Translations under genes and position numbers: made by a program
NCBI RefSeq assembly: GCF_029227915.1
Contig: NC_079875.1
Coordinates: forward strand, 15,548,001-15,612,000
Length of the DNA stretch: 64,000 bases
Reading direction: 5' to 3'
Source of the DNA: Hydractinia symbiolongicarpus
Taxonomy: Eukaryota > Cnidaria > Hydrozoa > Anthoathecata > Hydractiniidae
Part shown: one piece after another, positions 1-13,200 of the stretch
How the letters are laid out: each line of letters opens with the position of its first letter
Numbering within the stretch: the stretch's first letter is position 1
Notes under the pieces: model-generated
The model's input: the letters and a program-made list of their open reading frames with translations, nothing else
Databases searched by the model: none
What the model was told of the DNA's origin: nothing

Positions 1-3000
1 CGACCTGTAATATTAATGTGAGTATTGGACGATTTTTCGAAACGGAAATATCGAAACAATGGTTGCATAACTTGGATACAACTTAAACTTGGAACTAATT
101 GCGAAAACCAGATTCGCGTATCTGGTTAGAATAGTGCGTAAATTGAACTGAATGGCAAGTGGGTACGCAAAGTATACCCGAATGTTCTGTATAGTATTGC
201 ATTTTCATTCGTTGTATTCACTTAAAAATTTAGATTATAATCAATTAAGTTAACCGCCCCTAAAGGAATATTTGAAGAACAAATTATGAACCATCTTATA
301 GAATAACGGATATTAACAAATAAAAATCGGTGGAACAAAAAAGAGACTGTCTAGGATTTCTAGCTACCGACCTTCATGGTGAGTAAGTTTGACGTCATTA
401 AAGTCTTTTATTAATAATTCAATTACTGTTAACTGGCTTGTTTACGTTCTTTCCATAAGGAACTAAAATTATAAAGGCTAAATTGAGTTAAAATGTCTCT
501 GAATTAGACCGTCACGTATAAAATAACAGGAAGTTATCGCTATTCATGTTGGGCAAATTAAACTTCATTAAATGCAAACTTTCGAAACCTTAATTCAATT
601 AATGGTAATTGTAGTCTTTACTTTAACTTTAACAAGAACACGTGTTACTTTAACAAGAACACGAAGTCCAATTTGTCATATGACCGTCATCTTGAAATGT
701 TCGCTTTTAAAAGTATATTTACCTTTAACTTGCTATACGCAATATCAGCACAATTTCTGAATAATATTAATTTCTTTAGAAAATAAAGTAGGATTCACTT
801 CAGTATCATGCAAAGTAGATTTAACTACAGTAAACAATAGTAAAAAACAAATTAGGCTACTAATTATTAAACGGTTGCTATAGAAGTAGGTACATTTGTA
901 TTTTGTACTTAAAGTTTCACCACATTAAAGCACATCTAACAATGAATTTAGCAACTTTCAAAAAGAATTATCGTTGAAGAAATCCATCGTTATATATAGG
1001 TTAAAACATACGTTACGGTTTTACCTAAGAGATCGGTTCAATGATACGTCCTTCATGTCGCAGATCTTCGTGCCCTAATAAGTAAATTTCTTAGGCGTAG
1101 TTTCAATGAGCAAAATTCTGTGTTTGTGTCGAATGACCACGTGATACTAGTCTCTTTAAAAATAGCCTTCATCTGTCTGTTTCTACTCTAAATGATACCC
1201 AGAGCTGCGAGACGCACGAAATGTGGTATAAAAAAACGAGCAAACCCATGGAATTATCCACGGACAACTTGTGTCCACTTAAATAGCTGTTTTCTGTCTA
1301 TTCCCAAATTTATTTCGGAGCTTCAAAGAATAATTTTACATTGTGCTAGGCGGACATTATACACAAAAACCGATGCTAGAAATACGTACATCAGGCAAGG
1401 TCCAACAAACCCAGGGATTTTTCACAGTCTAACGATTAGTTTATATATATTATTGTTGATAGGCAAGATATTTCTTTTGTGTTATTCTTTATGACGCATC
1501 AACTTGTGCCCGTACTAACATAAAGAACGTCACAGACAAGTTTTTCTGCATCATGTTTGTCTCCTAACATTGGGGTTATCAAATCAGAAACAAGCCCCAG
1601 CTCCTTTTCCTCTAAAAATCCCCAATACAATTTTAACGGTCTATTGCTAGTTGGATTTAAAATGTCTGATAAGCCTTAGAGAAACAAAGTGCAATTTCTG
1701 GAATAGTTGTATCAGACATGTTATATATATATAACTATTAAGTAACAGGGTTGAGTGAGAAACACTAGGCCATCAAACCTAGGCCGAAAAGTCAGTGCAT
1801 TGGCTGATAACCTGCCTAGGAGATAGACGACTTTGATTTCAAAATTATATGTATGCAGAGCACTTTAGCTTTAAGGACTATATTTTTTGGAAAGGCAAGC
1901 ATCTTTGTAATAGCGTATTTAGACATGAAGCAATAGACCGAAACTGTGGTTTTTTATGCAAATAATAATTAAGGGTGATAACAATTGCCATGAATTAAAC
2001 ATGATTCTTAAAGAAAAGACTGCAAATACTGAAACTAAACCGTGTCTTTCTTAGAATGTGCGAAATCAACCGCCATTAGCAATAATCTGAAAAAGTACTG
2101 AACTTTGAAGAGGACTGGGGGAACAAAATCATTGTATATTCTAAAATTTTAAAATTCAATTTTTTGATTATTATTGTAACTGTAAATCATAGCTAACTTA
2201 ACTTACATAAACTTTATTTCTCTATAAGAACAATTTTAAAAGAAAAATAATAATCCTGAAAATTGATGAACAATAAAAACAAAATAAGAACAACGGCAAG
2301 ACTGAAAATTTATCTATTTTCTCTTTTTCTCTGAAAAAAACAGCTAGGAAAATATCTTTAAAGGTGACAACATTTTTATTTTTTTTTACATAATCAGTTA
2401 GGAAAGTTTATTTTCAGACTACATATTCTTATTTTTTTCTTTTATGACACATTGTCACGATTTTATAGCTATAAATCTTTCACCAAGAATATTCAGCCTC
2501 AACAATTCCTCTAAATTAAAATTCATGAATTATTAGCTTTAGTCTACGTGCCTGCAAAATTGTACAGAGGGAAATGACGTTAATAACATCAAAGATGGCG
2601 CATTATATCGATCTTCATTATGCTACACTGCACGAGCTTTAACTTTCGAAATAAAACAATTTGTTGCACTGTTAGGATTCTTATTGGCTTAAAACTCAAT
2701 TTAGCCTCGTCCTCAGAAAAAAATCTGTCAAAACGAGGATTTAAGCTTTAGCCTGGATAAGTTTTAGGCGTCCAGGCTCTGGGCTGTCTCTATCTATCTA
2801 TCTCTCTATCTCTCTCTCTATCTTCCCAGGCGATATTAAAGATTCCGCCTTCGCCGGCGGAAATCAACTAAATAAGTACACACTTTAAAAACTTGCATCA
2901 CATTGCTCGTGGCTTAGTTTATCCCGCAGCGCGTCTACTACGTTGCGTTCGATAACTTTGCTACTAAAAAAATTAAATCTAAAGAAGGATTTTTAAAATG

Positions 3001-4430
3001 TAGGGAAAAACCCTCTTTTCAACATCGAACTGCTAACATTCAACTCGAGTCAAAAGAAAGTAGAAATGACACAAAAACTAGATTTAAGAAGTTGATGTCA
3101 AAGTTGACGTCAAATATCACAATATGAGGAAAAAATTGTTTTTCATCACATCCTGGGCTAAGAAGTTACTAACAACACGACAATGAGGAATTTGGGACTC
3201 TTCTTAGTGCTAAAGCACACCAACCATAAAGTATGCATAATCTTGCAATTGCTTTTACGTTTCAGTCCATTGATTGTGCAAAGGTTTGATAAAAGCAAGA
3301 TTACTTTTCACAACTAACAGATTTTACCAGAAACATTCCGAAATACACTCTTTTATTGATTGATAGTATACGAATATCAAAGCTTAGTTTCCACATGTGT
3401 TCCCTGAACTCTGAAAAATTAAAATGGATTTTGTGTATAAAGGTCAACTCTCACTCTACATATATTAACTAAAATGCATAAGAGGAACGAAATTACCTGT
3501 TGTACTCACTTCTGTTGACTTCAGCAAGACCTTCATAGCGGAATGTTATGGGAATTTTGAAAGTCTATGATATAGCATTAAAAATTATTGATGCTATTAA
3601 AATTTCTTTAAGATTTTGTAACGCAAGTATTAACCCTTAATGGCAACAATATTTTTTTAAATTCCTTGTAGTAGTTATCTAAGGCAACGAGTTCTCCAAT
3701 GTTAAACTGTCATTCCTTTTCATAATTGAATTAAATTAACATTGAATTTATATTTGGATACAAGGTATATATTTAGGTATATTTTGTGTACATAAGGTAT
3801 TATTGTAAAAGTTAGTTGCTATCAGTATTAGGGACTAAATGCAGCAATCCTTATCAAGATAGGAAAGGAGAACATGCGATTTCTAGACAAAGTGTAGTTT
3901 CACGGTCGTGTTTGTAAGACTGTCATGTATAGTCTAGCGTCACAAAGAAGTTAGTTAACAGTATGAAGTAAGGTTAAGTGACACCAGTTTAATGTTATTT
4001 AGCTGAAGTGACTAATTTGACTAAAAATTTAGTTAGTAAAAAGTAACTAAATTTTGCAGGTGCAAGAAGTTATTAATTTTACTAGCTAATAAAATGGTTC
4101 CAGAATTTCTTAGCATTTTTTTACTGATAAGATGCTACGGCAGCTACTGACAACTAAGTAACCGCAATACAAGTATGTCCCATAAGAAAGAATTTGTTTG
4201 GGGGGAGGGAGAAAAAGCGGGAGGCAATGTTGCGCTTGTTAGACTTTTAGGTTCACGGGCCCCAAATACAAGGGTCTCAGGTCTTATTTTCTCAGTTAAT
4301 ATGATTTGATTTGAAAGAAAACATTCGACATGGAAGTAAGAAAATGTAGGTGCTCTTCAGCTCGCCACCTGGATTTTTGTCAATTTCGTAAGGGAATAGT
4401 CGATGGTGTATTTATTTAATGTAAGCTTAG
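1..4430. other. Non-coding AT-rich region upstream of the BTBD gene
   Basis: No open frame here has coding character: the short frames are AT-rich, lack recognisable motifs and have no flanking splice signals. A TATC/TCTC microsatellite lies near 2.8 kb. The region may hold the promoter or a 5' non-coding exon of the downstream BTBD gene, because a pyrimidine-poor acceptor-like AG lies near 4430, but I cannot point to a specific promoter. Confidence 0.5.
2787..2824. repeat. TATC/TCTC microsatellite
   Basis: Short run of TATC units passing into TC-rich units; a simple-sequence repeat with no sign of function. Confidence 0.85.
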
Positions 4431-4472
4431 GCTGAATGTGTGCTGGAGTATTTTAGGAACAAGTTACTTGTA

Positions 4473-5296
4473 ATGCCTAACGCACTTTTACCACAAAATC
4501 TGAACAGACAAAGACAATTACAACTTTATCAACAAGATCAAGTCCTACCACTCCAACAAAATATAGCTAGAGCCCTTGTTATTGTGGAAGAACCAGATAA
4601 TGAAGGTGTGGAAAATATCCATTTAAATCCAATACAAAATAGTGGTAGTCACAACTGGCAATCTTCACATGGTACAGTAAAAGATCGAATTTTGTTTTTA
4701 TTCAATAATGAAGTTTTAAGTGATATTCATTTTGTTTTGGGAAAAGGGACTTCAGAGCAGCAGTGTATCCCTGCTCACAAATTTGTATTGTCTATTGGGA
4801 GTGTTGTGTTTGATGCTATGTTCAATGGTGGATTTTCTTCTGAGCAGTACAGTGAAATAAACATACCAGATATCGAACCAGCATCCTTTTTATCACTTTT
4901 AAGATTTCTTTATACTGACGAAGTCTCCATTGGCCCAGACACTGTAATGAGTACTTTGTATGCTGCAAAGAAATATGCAGTTCCAACATTAGAAAAAAGA
5001 TGTGTTGAGTTTTTAAAGAGCAACTTAGGACCAGATAATGCTTTTACTTTACTTTCACAAGCTAGACTTTTTGATGAACCACAACTAGCTGAAATGTGCC
5101 TAGCATGCATTGATAAATTTACTGTGGATTCCTTAACTGCTGAAGGCTTTACTGATATTGATGTGGGAACGTTAAAATCTATTCTTGAAAGGGATTCATT
5201 AAGTGCAAGAGAGAGTCAGCTGTTTGAAGCTGCTGTCCGTTGGGCTGACCATGAATGCAGACGACAAGACATTGCTAATTCTTGCATCAACAAAAG
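4473..5296 (+). CDS. BTBD2: BTBD1/BTBD2 orthologue, exon 1 (BTB and BACK domains)
   Basis: First coding exon of a BTB/POZ protein of the BTBD1/2 type. These are substrate adaptors of cullin-3 E3 ligases, and BTBD1/2 also bind DNA topoisomerase I (family knowledge). I start at the ATG at 4473; the open frame upstream has no other ATG. Residues 1-60 are a Gln/Asn-rich leader. The BTB domain is about residues 66-180, with [23 protein letters not shown] and FLYTDEV. BACK starts near 185 with [19 protein letters not shown]. The exon ends AAA AG before GTAGTG, and codon 275 is completed as Arg (AGA) by the first base of exon 2 at 16962, a phase-2 intron. Joined exons encode 492 residues, close to the vertebrate BTBD1/BTBD2 lengths. 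A 5' UTR exon may lie upstream. BTBD1 and BTBD2 cannot be told apart here; the gene probably predates their split. Confidence 0.93.
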
Positions 5297-5599
5297 GTAG
5301 TGTTACAATAATTTATGTGGATATAATCTCCTTTAATTTATCTTTCATTATTTGACAACGTTTCTACATATATACAATTTAAAATTACTATACTATTAAG
5401 ACCATTTCTTGAATAAAACTATGCCAGAGCTACAAAAAGCACCTGCTTAAAAAATCATGAGTGCTTTGGTGTGCGAAAAATCGCACTCGTAAGCAAAATT
5501 TACAAGTGCGATGTGAATATTTGCAAGTGTGTTCCTATTTTATTGTCAAAACTGAAAGATATAGATAAAAAAACATTACCTTGACCACATGCTTGCTGG

Positions 5600-7200
5600 A
5601 TACATGTCTAATGCATTAGAGTCTTGTAAACGACACAGATCTGCTTCATGAAGACACTTTTGGTGTGACCCAGGGATCTGTGTTGGTTGGGGCCCCTGCT
5701 TTTTTTCTTGTATATTGATGTATATTGATGACTTAAAAGATCAGGTCTGGTTCATAAAGACAAAAAGCCACAGGGATCTTTCTGGGCCCTTTTTGTATAT
5801 ATCAATGACTTAAGACCTGTCATCAATTCAAACTACCACCATCTATATGCAGATGATACAATAATTATTTCATACCATAAAAAGTGGATAAGCTTGTCTC
5901 ACAGGTCAAATTAGAACTTTCCCAAGTCGCCCTCTGGCTAGATAATAACAAAACGACTATTAGTAAAGGCGATTTGCCACTAGGCGGTGTAAAACACGCT
6001 GAGCGTTGGCGGCCTTTGTTTAAAAACAATAGCCGCTTATAAATCCGCTTCGAATGTTATTTTTTGATTTCCACTTGTTAAAAGCAACAAAAAGAGTGCG
6101 TAAACATTTAGACGACAAAAATATGTAAACATGAACGTTTCTACGTAGAAAATTATTGCTGTTTAAGAAAATAAATCTTCTGAAAGTATTGTTGTTGCTG
6201 AATGAAAAAAAAAGAAAGAAAACAAACAAAGAAGTATGCAAAACGGTTTTAGATAAGGCGGCTAGAGAGTTGACTTTTGAAACCGCGCTGAGTGGACCGC
6301 TTTTAACGGGTTTGGGACTGAAAAAACAATATCCACCAACGCTCAGCGCGTTCTGGAATGCCTAGTGGAAATTCGGCTTAAGGACAAAACTGAAACAATC
6401 ATTTTCAGCAACGACAGCCAGTTAAAAAAAGTTGAGAACAATAATAATGGGTATGGTATTCCTTTGAAGAGGAACGAAAAAGTTAAATATCTAAGAGTAA
6501 CGTTTCATTAACAAATGCCATGGGAAGAGCACGTTAATGGCATAAATAGAAAAATACTAATTAAATATTCTAAAATTAGAACCATTACATCTTATTTAAC
6601 ACTTCACACAAAAAACCTTTTAATTAATGCACTTGTCATGCCATATTTCAACTACTGCTTCTCTGCATGGGCTTGTGCCACCCACAGTAGATTGGGAAAA
6701 TTAAAAAAACGATTAAAATGTGTCCATACCTTTCTTGAGAAAAGATAAATTACTCAAGCCATGAATCACATTGCTCCTGATTACATGTGGTCAAAATTCC
6801 GTTTGGAAAAAAGCTGCCACAACCATTAAACAAGAGGAGCTTAAAAAACAATTTCACACACTTCCCTTGGACAACACAAAATTTCCCAGAAGAGCCTTCC
6901 CCCTTTAGAGCTGCAAAAGTGTGGAATAATTTTCCAGACCAAGTGACCTTTAATGGAAGTCTGCTTCGGAGATCACCTTTTAATTTCTGTTTTTAATTAT
7001 AACAGAATATATATAAAACATGTTACTACATGTTTAATTGAGCTTAGGCAGTCTAAAATTTTTCATTTTTTGTTTCTTTTTTGTTCTAGTGGGCCCCAGT
7101 GGAAACAATCCACTAACTATAGATTTTTGTGATTTTTTGAGCTAGCCACTTTAAATATTTATTATTTTTATTATAGCTGTATTGCCATCATAATGCTTGT
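5600..7200 (+). mobile_element. Decayed CR1/L2-like non-LTR retrotransposon (RT C-terminal half)
   Basis: Degenerate reverse-transcriptase motifs are visible: a GV.QGS box near 5660, a second PQGS...YINDL box near 5775-5810, then a YADD catalytic motif near 5845 and a WLDNNKT segment. After a MITE insertion the frame resumes, leading to the thumb/tail region at 6515-6748 (MPYFNYCFSAW, the typical dYC..vW signature) and an AAKVWNNFP tail block near 6910-6940. The 3' part has the GTGGGCCC-type 3' UTR common in CR1/L2 elements. Several frameshifts and stops make it inactive. The endonuclease domain is absent (5' truncation). Confidence 0.75.
5967..6378. mobile_element. PIF/Harbinger-type MITE inside the non-LTR element
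   Basis: 412 bp with ~45 bp terminal inverted repeats: the left end begins AGGCGATTTGCCACTAGG and the right end, read inward on the other strand, AGCCGAATTTCCACTAGG; both then run to CGCTGAGCGTTGG. Flanking TAA on each side (5964-5966 and 6379-6381) is the 3 bp TWA duplication typical of PIF/Harbinger. It splits the reverse-transcriptase frame of its host element, so it is younger than that copy. No coding capacity. Confidence 0.85.
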
Positions 7201-7249
7201 TATAAATATATATCAACAAAGTTCAGACTATAATAAATTGATCAGTTTC

Positions 7250-10200
7250 TGTACTATTCTATATGAATTACACGTTTTAACTCACTTAAATCAGGCTTCT
7301 TTGCGACACCCAACAACCTCAAGCTGTTGTTGTGGTTTTTGAAGAAAGCTTCTAGCCTCGCTGGCTGTCTTACTTTTTGATATTTTTCTTAACACCTAAC
7401 TGCTTCCTTATGAAGACAGTATAAGATCTACAATTAGAATACGTGAATTCCTCCTTTTATTCTTTGAAATTAGTTATCTCCAAAGTGCTTCAACTATTAT
7501 CACAATTAGCATTCTTCCTGTTGGGATTTTTTGTTATTGATGTAGTAAACCTTAATTATCATAATAAATAACCATGCTTAGATATGCCGTGATTTCTTCT
7601 TTTTTGTAATTTGTCTGGTCTTTAAAAACAATATTGAATTAAATAAGGAGGAAATTACATTTCCTTTTCATTTGATGCTATATTTTACAAATAAAAATAA
7701 GGAATGAACAGTGTGAATGAAGCCTAGCCTAATAGCGATTTTATTGAACTCTATCTCATTGTTTTACATGATCATTTTATGACGGCCTGCTTTCTAGCCA
7801 GGAATATGTGATTAACAAGTTCGTTAAATATAGGGGATGGAAAAACAACAATAAATTCAAGATATTAAGGTACAATTATTTCCAGTTCTCGTAAGTTTTA
7901 GACACTCAAATTTTGAGAAGAGTCATAACTCAGGCTGAGCTTTGAATTAAAGTAGAAAAATGTATATGTTAATTTTTTTCAATCAGAGTCTTGGAAAAAA
8001 TACTGGCTCTTTTAAGTACCAATCCAAAGAGAATTAGAATAATTTGCGAATTTTATTCACCAATGATATAAAGCAGACTCGCAAAGTAATTTTTTTGCAG
8101 TCATTTTTTCATTCACATACAAATCTTTCTTCTACATACAATAAACCTTTCTTCGACCTATTGACTTCTTTTAAACTTTTAGATCTGCTTAATTATCTTT
8201 AATCCCTGAACTTACAATCACTTTACACATGCTGTGAAACATGCTAACAGCAAATTATTTCAAAATACTTTATTGGTGTTTTGTGGTGTGAACTATTTAA
8301 ACAATACAAGATTTAACGTAGAGTAGGATCCAGGATTTGCATAACGCTTTTTGAATGCGAGTCACAAGTTGATAGAAGAGTTCAAATTTATTTAAAGAAA
8401 TGATCATTAGTTTTTTTGTTTTTTTTTTGACTCTTTAAAACAAATTTGTGTGGGGTAAGGGGAGTTATTGGGGAAAATTATCAATTTTTTTTGTCAGTTA
8501 ATTGTGCAGAAAAAGTGCTAACGTTATTAATAATTATTATTTCAACTGGCACAGCAAGAGAGAATGAAAAATATGAAATTAGTTGAAAAATGAGTTCAAG
8601 TTTATAAACACTGTTTTATGAAACCTTAAAATCAATAAAAACAACTATTTTGATTTATTTAGTAAACCGAATTTTAGCCTGTTGAAACTTGTACGAAATA
8701 CAAATCTAGCTTTGGTAAATTCCAGATTACTTAGAGATAACAAACAACTGTTGCAGCTTGGTACTAGCGAAACCAACTGAACATAAAATAATAATGCTAA
8801 ATGATTATCTTGTAAAAATAACAGGTACCTTGTACAACAGAGTAGTATAACACTCAAAAACTAATAATTTACGTACGCTATAATAGACTGGTATCCTGCC
8901 ATGCTTTACTAGTCTCGGTAGTAAAATCGGCAACAAAAAAGGAGCGTATTTTAAAGTTCTACCAGCTAAAGCAGTGGAACAACTAATAGACAATTTTTTA
9001 AAAGCTATTTGAGGTAAAATTTCTTTTTATAATAAATTCAATTTAAAATGTAAACTGAAAATATCCAACATTTTGTATTCTCTTAATTGTGAGGCATTTT
9101 AGTTCTTAATGCATTTGAAAAGAAAGAACAAAAATTGGCAAAAATAAGTCAGTAAAAAAAATTTTGTCGGTATTAGTCACTTAGCCAAAATTTGTAACAA
9201 GATTTCAGTGGAAATAATTTCTGGTTGCAGTCATATTTTTTAGTTTTCGGTTTTGGTTCCACAAATGAGCATCATCAATATGTAATTGTAAAGGTTTCAT
9301 AATAATTAAGTATTTATATGTTTAATTATGACATCAGAAGTTGACGAAAATAAAAAAAACGAAATAGAGCTCGGTGAAATTTAGCTCTTGTTAATTGTGG
9401 TCATGGCATTAACATCTTGTCTTTTCTGTAAAAAAATATACACTAGATTCTTTTGAAAACCTTAGAAAAATTTTTAAAGATCCTCTAATGAAGTTAAACT
9501 TGTTATTATCAGTAAATCTCAGGCCTTTACATTGGTTTATGTACTGAAAGCCAGCTATTAAGTGCTTTCACCAGGGAATTTCATAAAGAAAACATGTGTG
9601 CTACAAATTACAAGTGTGAATCCATATTAGAGAATTTGCGCATGCGATTTTTTGGATGTTTTAATTCACTTTATAGGCCCTAAGTGGTGTATAGTGTTAA
9701 ATATCTATATTAAGAAAACACATTTCTTCGTCATAGAAAGTAACGCAAATATATACTGCAGGATTACATTAAAACATAGTCAAAAGACAAAAAGACTATG
9801 TCTATTATGAAAACACTGAAAGAAGAGAGAGGTCTACCATTTTGTTTGCTGTGTCAATCCGCCCCTCAACCGGGCCCCAGACTATCTTTTCACGGGGGGT
9901 TATCTTTTCTTTGTATTGATTGTAAAATCATGGGTCATTTATTTTTATTGCCTGTCAAAGCCATTTTTCCCACGTGTTAAAGGATTTATACTGAAAGACT
10001 ATAACTTTTCTTTTCCAAAATAAAAATAAAACTCCCTCAAGAGCTTGTGGCAAAAATTAAATGGCAAATAAACGAATGCCAAAATATTCTTTGCATACAT
10101 TTCTTTTTCAAAAAAAGGAAAAAAAGATTTTAAATAATTCTTATGCAAACATTTTTTATGGAGTTAAGATTTTGAAAATAATAATAATTCAAAGGTTTAG

Positions 10201-13200
10201 AACCACAAGAAGACACAAAACAAGATTTAATGAATAATTCTAAATGTTTAAATCATTCAGTAAAGAAGATGTATGTTTTAAAATAGCTTTGCAGGTCCGT
10301 GGAAAAATCCACTCAGACAGAAGAACAATAAAAAATGTACGAGGTTTTAGGAATTTTAAAGATGTCACCAGTGTATTTATACGTCAACGGATAACTAATG
10401 GAACTTAGGTGTGCTACGTAGTGGTAACTGTCCTTTGCCTTAAGCAAACATTTTGGAGTAATTGTCTAATTATGATTACTTGGCAGCACATGTTCTGCAT
10501 TTCGTTGATTCTTCCTGTTTTTTACATTGTTTTCAGTCAATCAATTAATTTTGTCAAAACAAGTGGTTTCTGTTGTTGTTTTTTTGCTATATGAAAGTTT
10601 ACAGGAGAAACTTCTCAATTATTTGCATCAAATTTTAATAAACCAAGAAGAAAAAAGTAAAACATTTTAGGGAATATTGAAAAATAGTTCGAAATTTGCA
10701 CGGTTTGTGATATCTTTAGTACAAGCTTTTGTAATGTTGGTCGATCTTACAGGAAAAATTTTTGGATCATTGCTTCAATTCACAATTGTGAATTCTCAAA
10801 TTTCTTGACACAATATCAGATTTGCAATCTTTAATTCCACAATTTTTTCTTGCACAAACTTTTTTCCTTAAGGTAGTTCGAAATTGCTAGATTTGCTAAA
10901 AAATGTGAAGTCTCAGACGGCAGACAGAGTAACTTATACAAATGTTTCACCTCCAAAATGCAAGAATGTCATGCCAAGTATGATTCTGTGTGTGCAATTT
11001 CCTTTTTCATTATCTGTATCACTGCAAACCAAAATTGTATCAAGATTGTGATGTGATAATAATAAAACTAAGATAAGCTTTAAATAAACTTACTTCACCC
11101 TTTTTCATTTTTTTTCTTCTGCGTCATTTTTTTAAAAATACAATCTTTATTGTACTTATAATATATTTATTATTTTAAGAAGATAGTGAAAAGCATCTTT
11201 TCGCTTTAATCAAGAGTAAAAATATTTCTTTATACTAGCGATCCTCAAGTCCAAGGTTTGTATCCATGTAATCCTTAATAAGATAAAATTTGACAAAAAA
11301 AAGATTTGGTTTTTACCTATTTTGCAGGTTATATGAGGAAAAAACACAAATAAAAGCCATTAAAAGGAACAAAAAAATGACAGAATAGTTACATTTTTTT
11401 TTAAAAAAATGTATGAAAAAATGTATAAAAAAATTGTATCAAATCAAAGCTTATAAATGTCCGAGAAGTAATATTGATATGGCTTTAATTACTCCTTATC
11501 TTGTTACGATTGTAACGATTGTTTTTTTTTTGTTATTTATTTGCAAGTTATAAAACTCATGAAAAATTGTTATTTCTATGTCTTAGAGATTGTTTTCTCA
11601 AAAAATTATTTTATATCTATTATATTAGTATTAAAACTGTTTCTGTCTGTACAAGCTAAAGCAATCTTGCAGACATCTGAATCCATGATGGCATTTAATT
11701 TTTGCCATTGCAAATGCCATCAAGGCTTACCGTGACAACAGCAAAGTTCTGCTATTGTGGTTTTTAGAATGCATAAAAATACAAGAACTAACTGTTTCCA
11801 ACATACTGACATACTGCTAGCCAATTTTTTTCAATACAAGACTTTGTTAGAAAACATATCATGCATATGAGATAATGGGCGTTAAAAAAAGTTAATTAAA
11901 TGTCTACGTCCACCGCTATTGATATGGAAATTTTGTGATCAGCCCCCTTGAGAATTTTTTTTTTTTATTTACTTTAAATTGATCTGGTTTCTGATATGAC
12001 AGTTTTTCAAAAAATTAAGAATAACACTAATTGGGAAAGTAATAATAGAAATAAAATTCTAGCATTTTTAAATTTAGGAACTCACAAAAAGAGTCAAAGG
12101 GCTGAGTTTGATTAAGTGTATTAATAACCTGCTCTCATACTATGGCCCTCATTGGTCATCACTAAGGCCACAAGGGATTTTTTATCTTAAAAGAATATTG
12201 CATATTTAATATATTATATTTAAAATTAACTTGGTTATTGCATAAATATTTTTGTTTCAATTTTATTTCGAATATTTTTTATTCTATTTTTGTTTATTTT
12301 TTATTCACATTTCTTATTACACTTATTAACCATTAATTATGTACTACAAATTTTGTTTCCTCAGAACATTATTTTTAATTCCGTACTATACTTAATTAAG
12401 AGAGAGCAAGACAAATAGTATATCATTGTTTTTTTAGAAAAAAACCTTTACGTTGAATGAATTTGTAAATTCAGGGTAAATTTTAATTTATAAACCACCA
12501 TTCATCATAAAAAACATTTTAAAACATGCATTCCTCTGTTTTTTAAGCATTATCCTAAGCAAGCTTAATTTTTCTGAGCAATACAATCTTTGTGATGCTT
12601 ATACTGGGTTTTTTTAAAAAATAGTGAAACATCTCTTTGCTTTTGTCCATATAGTGAAAATATTTTTTGTAGATTTCAAATTTACATGAAAGGATATTGT
12701 TCCTGTGCAAGAAAATATTGTGATGGAACCTAACTACAAAATTTGCGCATGTTTATTGTGAATTGACCTTTTGTACTTGTGTTTACTATACTTTAATCTT
12801 ATTTGGTTTATTGACAAGTCCAATATAGATCATTCACATTGATGGTGTTGTTTGTAGCTATAAATTTAACCTACCAGGCTGCAAAAAAGATTGGTTTGGT
12901 ATCTAATGGTTCTAAATAAAATATACAGAATTATGTAAAACAAGTTTATTTATAAATTGATCTAGTTTCTTTATCTTCTTTCCTGGAGGTTCTTGTGCCT
13001 AGTCTATGCTTATTTTTATGGAACGTTTTAGAAGGATCTTATTTTCAGAAATGTTTTTCAGAAAAGCTTAAGAGTAAATTTGATAAAAGTTGATTTTTTG
13101 TCTTTCTTGGCATACCATGCACTTTACAACATACTTTCTTACAGAAAGTAATCACTTTCTTAGATCAAAAACACAGTTTTCTACCAGAAAAGCAATGTAG

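Noticed and set aside
1192-1494. 100-codon frame as a gene
   Set aside because: No domain, no splice or promoter context, composition like surrounding DNA.
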